Source of the DNA: Saccharum officinarum
Lineage: Eukaryota; Streptophyta; Magnoliopsida; Poales; Poaceae
DNA length: 64,000 nucleotides
Direction: 5' to 3'
Assembly: GCA_020631735.1 (NCBI GenBank)
Contig: CM036221.1
Location: 9,281,381-9,345,380, forward strand
The translations under genes were made by a program, and so were the position numbers. The notes under the pieces are model-generated. The model saw only the letters and a program-made list of their open reading frames with translations. It made no database searches and had not been told where the DNA came from. This document shows positions 56,787 through 64,000 of the stretch, one piece after another. How positions within the stretch are numbered: position 1 is the stretch's first letter; the number at the start of each line of letters is the position of its first letter.

Positions 56787-58869
56787 TGAAAGTCCCTAGT
56801 TTGGTTTTTTGGCTAATTGATGAAACCTAGGACTAACCTTTGTATCTAAGTGGATGATTTAGATAAAGGTGGTCATTGCATATGAGACATGACATTGACT
56901 CATATGACCAAGATGATGAAGACCAAGATGAGGCTTGGCTCGATGGACCGGTTGTGAAGGTGAAGGGCAAGTCGAGGCTTCGAAGCGAAGGACCATGCGA
57001 TGGTGAAGCTTGAGCAAGACTTAGCGCCGACGGACCGATGCAACGGTGAAGAGCAAGTGAAGTCAAGGTCGATGGATCGAGACGGTCATGTGATGATATG
57101 AAGTGGATCATATCATTTGGAGAAACAAAATGGGCTCAAGGCAAAGGTATAACCATAGGGCCATTTTGTTTTACACTCAAGACACCATAGAGGGTGTGAG
57201 TGGTTTAGGATCGATAGCCGAACTATTAAGAGGGGAAGTCTTATCGGTTATTCGATGCACGGGTGCCACTAGGTGAATTCATGAAGTGCATTGCATGTAG
57301 GGCCTAGTGAGCTAATTGGAAAACCTTTGAAAATGATTGTGAAAAAGCTAACACACAAGCACATGGTGATGTACACTTGATGGTGTTGGCACATTTGCAA
57401 AGATGGCGTTTGTCGCGCTGTGGTTTGCGGGTAGAGAGGGGTTTGGGTTCCTCTCTCCCTCCCGCCGAGCGTGCGAGCGCGGGATTCAGGCGATTTCGGG
57501 GAAATGAAATGCCTATTTTCCATTACGCCGGAAGTCGGAAAAGAAACGGAGGCGAACGGGGTCACTGAGGTGACCGGACGCTGCACCGGACGCGGTCACG
57601 GTGTGACCGGACGCGTCCGGTCAGTACAGCGCGGTTTCGGGCGCGCAGGCTAGGGTTTGCAACCGGCGCGTCCGGTCACTCGCGGGACCGGCGCGTCCGG
57701 TCAGGTGCCCAGGAGGAACTGCGGTTCGCAAGGTCGATCGGACGCAGGGCGCGTCCGGTCACACACGATCGGACGCGTCCGACCGTTGAAGGAGCTTACT
57801 GGACTCCGACCGGACGCTGGCACTGTCGCGTCCGGTCGTTGCGAGGAGCGCGTCCGGTCGTTGTTTCGCGGGCGCGGTGCTGTGCGACCGGCGCGTCCGG
57901 TCGGTTGAGCAGCGCGTCCGGCTCTATTTGTTTGGGGTGCTTATAAATACTCGTTGGTCGGCCCTATTTGTTTGCTTGGCATTTCTAACACTCTTGTGCA
58001 TCCTTTGAGCTAGAGCTACTCCTCCCACTCATCTCTCTTGCTTGATTGCAAATCAAAAGTGAGATTGAGTGATCCCAAAGTGCATTGCATAGCTTGAGGG
58101 CATCTAGTGGCACTTGTGGGTGGTTGAGCCGGTGGATTTCTTGTTACTCTTGGAGAGTACCGCTCCTAGCCGGCTTGGAGATTGTTGGAGGCGTTGGCAA
58201 GAAAAGGTGATTGTTCTTGGCCACCTCCGGTTGATTGTAAGAGGTTCGTGTGCTTTCCTCGGCGGGACGCCAAAAGCAACTCTATTGGATTGCGCGTGTC
58301 ATTGAGTTACCTCACTTGAGAGTGGCGTCTTGCGGTGCCTTGCGGGGCGTGCCTTGAGGGGCAAGTGACTTGAGGGTCACACCGAGAAACCATCTAAGTG
58401 TTGGTCGACACAACCGGTGACGTAGCTTGTCGGTGCACAAGTGAACACCGGGTGAACAAAAATATTGTGTCTCTTGTCTCCCGGTGATTGGTCTTCATAT
58501 TGAGTTGTTGTCAATATTGATTGATTGTATATCATCTTGGTGATTGGCAACATCTTCACTCCACCGTCGGTATAAGATTCACAATCCTATCTCTTGCATT
58601 TACTTTTACTAGATTATCTTGTGTAGCTCTAGTGGTAGCCCTTGCTAGTAATTGTTAGCTTGCTCACTAGTGCTTTATTAGTGACATAGCTCTTGTGTGA
58701 ACTAGAGATCATAATCTACTAGACTTGTGGATAGGAGGCTTGCATCACAACCGTAGGCTAAGCAAAACCCGCTTTACGCTGTTTGTTATTCTAACAAGCT
58801 TGCTTAGTGGATCTTGTAGAATTTTTTAATAGGCTATTCACCCCCCCTCTAGCCATCTAGGACCTCACA
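56787..58869 (+). repeat. C3 3' LTR (2083 bp)
   Basis: Direct repeat of 48049-50297. It has lost the segment equivalent to 49179-49352 at a CGG microhomology (junction near 57921). About 40 bp further on it carries a replaced stretch CCTATTTGTTTG that copies text next to the deletion. Confidence 0.96.
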
Positions 58870-58911
58870 AGAGCCAATATTTTTCAAAGAGCCTTTAAAT
58901 CTTGGTACTTA

Positions 58912-59102
58912 AGTGGTGTTTGGTTTAGGCTGCTAAACTTTAGTCCCTCCTAAATGATATCGTCTCATTTAGTCACTCCAAAGCTACTGGAGAGAACTAA
59001 AGCACATTTAGTCCCATTTAGTTATAGTGTTTGAATAAAAAGTGACTAAATGGGACTAAACGAGACTAGATTTAGGAGCTCCTAGCTAAACCAAATACCC
59101 CC
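58912..59102. mobile_element. Tourist-like MITE, 191 bp
   Basis: Ends: AGTGGTGTTTGGTTTAGG at the left and GGGGGTATTTGGTTTAGC (reverse complement of the right end), with inner TTTAGTCCC phrases. TTA duplications lie at 58909-58911 and 59103-59105. Confidence 0.8.
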
Positions 59103-59299
59103 TTAGAGATTTGTTTTACAGAGTCTCTTGGAGATGCTCTAAGCATCTTTAGTGATTTTGTTGTTATCCAATTTTGTTGTTGCAATCCTTGAGAGATGCT
59201 CGTATTAGTAGAGTGTGTCTAGGTGTACAAACAATGTGCATACATGTATTTAAACATGTTTATCTGTAGTGTGTCAAAGAAGAAGCGATAAAGCGAACT

Positions 59300-59616
59300 G
59301 AGCGTAGCTCAACTGGTTGGGTTCCTTATGGTGGAACCTGTCTACCCGGATTCAAGTCTCCGACTCGATACGGGTGCTCGTATTTTTCTGGATATATTCT
59401 AGGATTTAACAGCGCTATTCTTTCAGTGGTAGGCAACATGCCCGTCGACAGCGAGGCGCCTGTGGTGACTTCACCAATCTCGAGATTTGCCGGTCCAACT
59501 CAGTTCTTCGGAGGTCGGAGGTGCTCATAGGGGTAGGGTTTATGTGCGTGCGTTCATAGGGGGTGAGTGTATGCTCGTGTGTTGTGAGTGTCTGTGTCTG
59601 TAACTGGGTCTTACAG
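59300..59616 (+). mobile_element. tRNA-derived SINE
   Basis: The head is tRNA-like: an A box TAGCTCAACTGG at 59305-59316 and a B box GGATTCAAGTC at 59348-59358, 31 bp apart. A unique body follows, with GCCCGTCGACAGCGAGGCGC and a TGTGTCTGTAACT-type tail, as in widespread grass SINEs. It interrupts tandem unit copy 1 at a point continuous in copy 2 (near 60490). The purine-rich flanks obscure the target duplication. Confidence 0.82.
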
Positions 59617-60236
59617 AAGAAAAAGAAGAAGAGGTAAAAACATTTATGTGATCAAACTATTCAATTGCGGGCCTTTTTTGTTTGTTCAGTTAGTTGATCC
59701 ATGTGGCAGGTGAACGTGGCGTTTTTTTTTTCAGTTAGTTGATCCATGTGTTCAGTTTGTTCAGCGAGCAAAAGCTGTTTTTAGAATTGGGTTGTCCATT
59801 TTAAAATTGTAAGAGGAGCATATACATACATAAAATTTGACGAATATGATTCCATCATCTTTCTACATTTCTACCTCGAGCTGTCGCATTCACCTTTTGA
59901 CCGATCTCGATTTGTGTGTCTGGGCGCGAGGCTGTCAGTGTCAGAGCGGGATGGGAGCAGCAAGCCAATTGACGAGCAGGCCGGCCCGGTGCAGCTCAGG
60001 AAGGCCGGGCCGTCCGCACGCTATTACGCCGATAGAGGCCCGGACCACAGACGATACGGGCTCGTTCCAGCCCACAAAATTTTTGCCTGCCACGAAAAGA
60101 CATGCCGATGCCGCTTATTGTTCAGAGACATGTTTGGTTACTCCCAAGGCACAAGTTACTACCGTATGTTTAAAAATTTGCTACCTTTGTTTAAATAAAG
60201 TTAGCGCTAAAAATAGACTAATATATATACACAATA

Positions 60237-61960
60237 GGCTCTCAGCTTGCCCTCAAACAAGTAACTGAGCTGCGCATTACTCGGATTGTTAGCAGGTTTC
60301 CGTTGTGGAAGTAGAACTTGAATATCAAGATTTAAGTCGTAACCATCTTTGGTGATTTTTGTTGTTATCAAATTTTGTTGGTGCAATCCTTTAGCTATAG
60401 TTGCTCTTAATGGTAGAGTGTGTGCAGGTGTACGGACAATGTGCATGTGTGTATTTAAACATTTTTATATGTAGTGTGTGAAAAAAAGAGAGGTAAATTG
60501 AAAACATTTATGTAGCTCAAACAAATTTACGGTTCTTTTTTTTGTTAGGTGGTTGAGCCACGTGGCAGGTGAACGTAGCCTAATAGATGACGGCGAGTCA
60601 GCGAACTAAAGCTGTTTTTAGAATTGGGCTGTCCTTTTTTAAATTGTTTTTATGCTCATTTTTAGAGAAGCATATCTATACTAATATTGAAGAGCTAAAA
60701 TTTCATCATATCCACCTCCCACTAACTAGCTCTTTGAAGATGGAAACAATCTATGTTGGTCTATCTGTAGCCGGCCCTCCTGTCTACATCTGTTGGTTCG
60801 TCTATAGCCCTCATGTTTTATATGATATCTTAGATAGCTATAAGGATCCAAAACCAAATAGATCTCTACGGCTCCAAGTAAGCTAAATAGAAATCCATAA
60901 TCTGTACATAGCAAAATTTCTCTCCACCCATTGTTTCGTTCACCTTTTCCTAGCTACTCAATGAGTGGAGAGTTTCTTTCGTCCAAACTTATATGATCGG
61001 GCTTATACGAATTAGAACAGTTCGCGTGTAACAATGATTGATATGGACTTATGACACGTACTGAAACGCAATGGCGGGCAGGGCCTTCAGCCCCCCCACC
61101 CCCCTATTGACAATGTTCCACTCTTTGCTCCTGTCAACTTTCATTGTTTAATAAGTTGAAGAAAAACTGTCATTGTTTAATGCGTCAAAGAGAGGAAAAA
61201 TAATATAACTAAGAAAAACGTCCGTCTTTACTAGCTACAAGTTAGAGGCAACATGAATTAGCCCCCTCCTTTGTGTTGATGCCATGCTACACCACTGCTG
61301 ATACAAGTTAGAATAACTCGTTCCAGTGATAATAAACACAGGGTCCGGTTCCTATATTTATTGAATCGTACCTTTTGTATCTCACATGTGACCCGGACTT
61401 ATGACCTACACTTATACAAATTATTAGAGCAACTCACATGTAGCGATGATACGAAGTCATATTCTAATAAGTTTGAGTTCCATTGCAACGTACGGACACG
61501 TTTGCTAGTACGTACATATAAATTCGACGAATAATCTGGTTCCATCTTTACATTTCTACCTTTGAGCTGTTACTGTATTCACCTTTTGATCAAGGTGTGT
61601 GTGGGCGCGGCATGTCAGTTTCAGAACGGGATGGGAGCTGCAAGCTGATTAACAAGCAGGCCGGCCCGGTGCAGCTCAGGCAGGCCGGGCCATCCGCACA
61701 ATAATATGCCGATGGAGGCTCGGCCCACCGGAGATACAGCCTCGTTCCTGCCCACAAAACCTTTGCCTGCCACGAAAAGACAAGTCGCTTATATATATAT
61801 TTGAAACAACAGGTCGCTTATAGTTCAGAGACATGCTGTTTGGTTCCAACTTCCAACTTTCAAGCAAGGTAGAAGCTAGTATCTTTTGTCACAAAAAATT
61901 TCTACAGTTGTTTGGATAAAGTTAGTGCTAATCATAGACAACTATATTTATATCTATATC
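60237..61960. repeat. Tandem unit copy 2
   Basis: About 1.7 kb. It starts with CTCTCAGCTTGCCCTCAAAC and ends near the phrase ATAAAGTTAGTGCTAATCATAGACA (compare ATAAAGTTAGCGCTAAAAATAGACT at the end of copy 1). The block at 61530-61790 is its copy of 59840-60125, including the CAGGCCGGCCCGGTGCAGCT stretch. No open frame of note. Confidence 0.65.
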
Positions 61961-62026
61961 TATATCTATATCTTCTATATCTATATCTTCTATATCTATA
62001 TCTATATCTATATCTATATCTATACC
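61944..62026. repeat. (TATATC)n microsatellite
   Basis: About 83 bp of TATATC and TATC units with CTTC interruptions, at the end of tandem unit copy 2. Confidence 0.93.
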
Positions 62027-63404
62027 TGATAATAAAGAGGCAAAATTTCTCTCCACCTATTTTTTATTCCGTAACGTGGCAACATGCACAACATGGATCT
62101 ATTTCTATGTCCATATAGTGGCATAGTCCATAATTTGTACGTCAACAGGAATCATATAAGTGGGCAATCCGAAAGCGTGGACAAATCGAGCGAATAAAAA
62201 GGAAACTTGCCAAGTCGAGGAACGCAAATCGAAAACGTGTGGAGGGAGTATGAGTGCATTAAGGACCTCGACGTCCGTGAGGCGAGTTCTCGTGCGGGTG
62301 TACGCGCGCACGAAAATGCCGCCGGCGACGATACATGGTTGCGGAGATATAGACACCTGCGCGGAGTTGCAGACGGCGGCAATGCCAGCTCGCGTGCGTG
62401 GAGGAGACACGAACGCCAGCTGGCGACGAGGCATGGTCGCCGAGATACGGGTATTTGCGCGGAGGTGTGGCCGGCGGCTCGCAAAGGGACGGAGGTAGCC
62501 GTAGGGCAAGAGGGGCTCGAGCCCCACCTACCGCTACCGGTCACGTGGAGTTCCGTGAACTTCCCCTTGAATTTTTAGCCATAGATATACATATAGGAGG
62601 GGCTGAGATTTGGATGGTCTCTTTTGCTAATTAGGTCAGAGATAGAGAATTATCCAACCAAGATCCAACAAACCCTATTTTTATATATCTAAATATTCCC
62701 AATCCATCATGCCCATTCCCTATCCACATCGGGCGGCGGCTTCACGCCTTCACGCGTGGCTCCTACGATGACTATGGCGGCGGGCGATGCAAGTACGCGC
62801 GGGGCTCCTACGACGACGGGCGACGTGAATACGCACGGGGCAGGCACGGGGCCACGACTGGCAGTGAATAGGGAGCCAGGCATGGCGGCAGGCGAGGCGA
62901 GCAGTGAGCGGGCAGCCAAGCGGGCGGATGCTGGCGGTTAGAATCGCAATTTTTTTATGGATCTAAAAAGTCATAGAACTCGATATTTAACTGCAGCAAC
63001 ACATGTATAATATAAGAGTTCAAGCTATGATGTATTTAAATCTAAATATAAATATTATTGTGCTTTGTAACATGAGAAAAAACTCTATCAAGGTTGTATT
63101 TTATGTCAATACAGGATTAAGAGGACATTGTCATATTATTGTTGTCAACATTAACTTATATTATGGGTGTTATGGTCATAATAAAATTATACTACCCTAT
63201 TAAAATTGTAAATCATTCACACTTTTTAAATACATAGGTTATGTTACGTACCTCGAAAAAAATAAAACATAAATAAATATATATGATAATTAATCTTTTT
63301 TATGAATTTTCGATAGTTTTCTTTGAGGTTCACACTTGGCCTCCCACCCTCGGGCGAGGCTCCGAGGGGGAGGATGAGAGTTTACCATAGGAGACAAGTC
63401 ATGC
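62027..63404. other. Probable third unit, heavily diverged, no gene
   Basis: The phrase GCAAAATTTCTCTCCACC at 62041 repeats one at 60909 of copy 2, so this may be further unit sequence. A G/C-rich stretch (62220-62530) holds a 98-bp-spaced imperfect repeat starting GGCGACGA at 62324 and 62422. A second G/C-rich patch lies at 62720-62940. No recognised protein. Confidence 0.4.
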
Positions 63405-63700
63405 CCCGCTTTGATCAATCCGTGTGTCGGGCGAGGCTGTCAGTGTCAGCGCGGGATCGAAGCTGCAATTGCAAAGCCCGATTGACGAGAAGGCATGCCG
63501 GGCTATCCGCACAATATTGCGCCGATGGAGGCCCGGACCACAGGCGATAGAGGCTCATTCCGGCCCAACTTTTGCAAGACATGCCCCGCTTCATTGTTTT
63601 ATTTAGTTCCCAGGCACAATTACCACCGTTGGCCATAAAACTTGCCACCCTTGCTATTTTCAAAAAAAAAAAACACTTGCCACCCTTGTAAACAGACATG
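63405..63700. repeat. Third copy of the 59848/61540 block
   Basis: It contains GTCAGTGTCAGCGCGGGATCG, GCCGATGGAGGCCCGGACCA and GGCACAATTACCACCG, parallel to the blocks in copies 1 and 2 but more diverged. Confidence 0.6.
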
Positions 63701-63827
63701 AGAAGACAAGTCTTTTGAGAGATGACTATTATTGGGCGCTGCCTTCGGAAATGGCCTCTCTCTAGGCAAATAAACGTCCATCTCTCTTCATACGTTATCA
63801 AAAACTGTTGTCTCAGAAGAGACCACT

Positions 63828-64000
63828 CACTAGTAGAGAAATGACTTTCGGTTTGCACATTTATTCCCGGTTGTGTTGAAGTCCGGGACTAAAAGGAGCA
63901 TTATTACCAGCACAGGGCACCAAAGACCCTTTTGTCCCGGTTCGTAACACCAACTGGAACTAAAAGTCATCATTTAGTCTCGGCTGGTGTTACCAACCCA
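63828..64000. mobile_element. CACTA-type transposon terminus (cut by window edge)
   Basis: CACTAGTAGAGAAATGAC begins at 63828, followed by sub-terminal TCCCGGTT and GGGACTAAA phrases in both orientations, as in grass CACTA (CMC) elements. The element runs out of the window, so the partner end and target duplication (candidate ACT at 63825-63827) cannot be checked. Confidence 0.75.

Larger units (their letters stand above)
48049..58869 (+). mobile_element. Sirevirus-like Ty1/copia retrotransposon C3 (10.8 kb)
   Basis: The exact 5-bp duplication AGAGC lies at 48044-48048 and 58870-58874. LTRs of 2249 and 2083 bp begin TG and end CA. The order is LTR, primer binding site, gag with two CCHC-type knuckles, pol, a 1.15-kb post-pol region with repeated polypurine tracts, LTR. 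Long LTRs packed with inverted CGCGTCCGGTC/GACCGGACGCG motifs and multiple polypurine tracts are known hallmarks of Sireviruses. By eye the LTRs differ by only about half a dozen substitutions plus indels, so insertion is recent. Confidence 0.96.
58875..60236. repeat. Tandem unit copy 1, right part
   Basis: It continues 47456-48048 across copia C3. It shares with copy 2 the phrases TTTTGTTGTTATC (59158 and 60360), GTGGCAGGTGAACGT (59703 and 60561), GCTGTTTTTAGAATTGGG (59769 and 60611) and the block at 59848-60125. A MITE and a SINE were inserted later. No coding. Confidence 0.65.

Noticed and set aside
59300..59375. Functional tRNA gene
   Set aside because: The A and B boxes are present, but no cloverleaf acceptor pairing is evident and the sequence continues into a SINE body.

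Overview
The window is an intergenic, transposon-packed stretch of a plant nuclear genome, almost certainly a grass (Poaceae). The evidence is the mix of Ty1/copia retrotransposons (including a Sirevirus-type one), several plant LINEs with zf-RVT C-termini, Tourist- and Stowaway-like MITEs, a tRNA-derived SINE, a CACTA end, and a DUF6598-type gene of the kind expanded in grasses. The species cannot be decided from the sequence. I see no bacterial features, CRISPR arrays or canonical tRNA/rRNA genes.

Layout. 1-9620: an old plus-strand LINE (L1) split by a minus-strand copia element C1 (2494-7292, target duplication ACGAC). 9922-10683: a host-type gene for a ribosome-inactivating-protein-like (rRNA N-glycosidase) domain. 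10981-11559: Tourist-like MITE. 12430-14802: 5'-truncated LINE L2. 14815-18880: A/T-rich degenerate repeat split by LINE L3 (minus). 19197-21127: decayed, intron-containing TIP41-like gene copy whose 3' end runs into unrelated sequence. 21.5-32.9 kb: non-coding sequence hosting a LINE tail (24395-24778) and a nearly intact, young copia C2 (26664-31723, minus). 32944-39618: apparently full-length LINE L4 (minus), same family as L2. 42536-44289: DUF6598 gene (minus) interrupted by a 100-N assembly gap. 44.5-47.7 kb: MITEs, a (TA)n tract and a long inverted repeat. 48049-58869: a 10.8 kb Sirevirus-like copia C3 (plus) with about 2.1-2.2 kb LTRs and an open pol. 58.9-64 kb: MITE, SINE, diverged copies of a roughly 1.7-2 kb non-coding unit (one copy split by C3), and a CACTA terminus at the right edge.

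Only three host loci are recognisable: the RIP-like gene, the TIP41-like pseudogene and the DUF6598 gene. The rest is explained by nested insertions, six of which (C1, C2, C3, L2, L4, L5) have readable matching target-site duplications.

I did not find a clearly new biological system. The most useful second looks are the chimeric TIP41 locus, the RIP-like gene, the DUF6598 gene at the gap, the long inverted repeat, the tandem unit split by C3, and a recurring pattern of one-base homopolymer indels that break otherwise young reading frames. That pattern may be an assembly artefact and should temper pseudogene calls.
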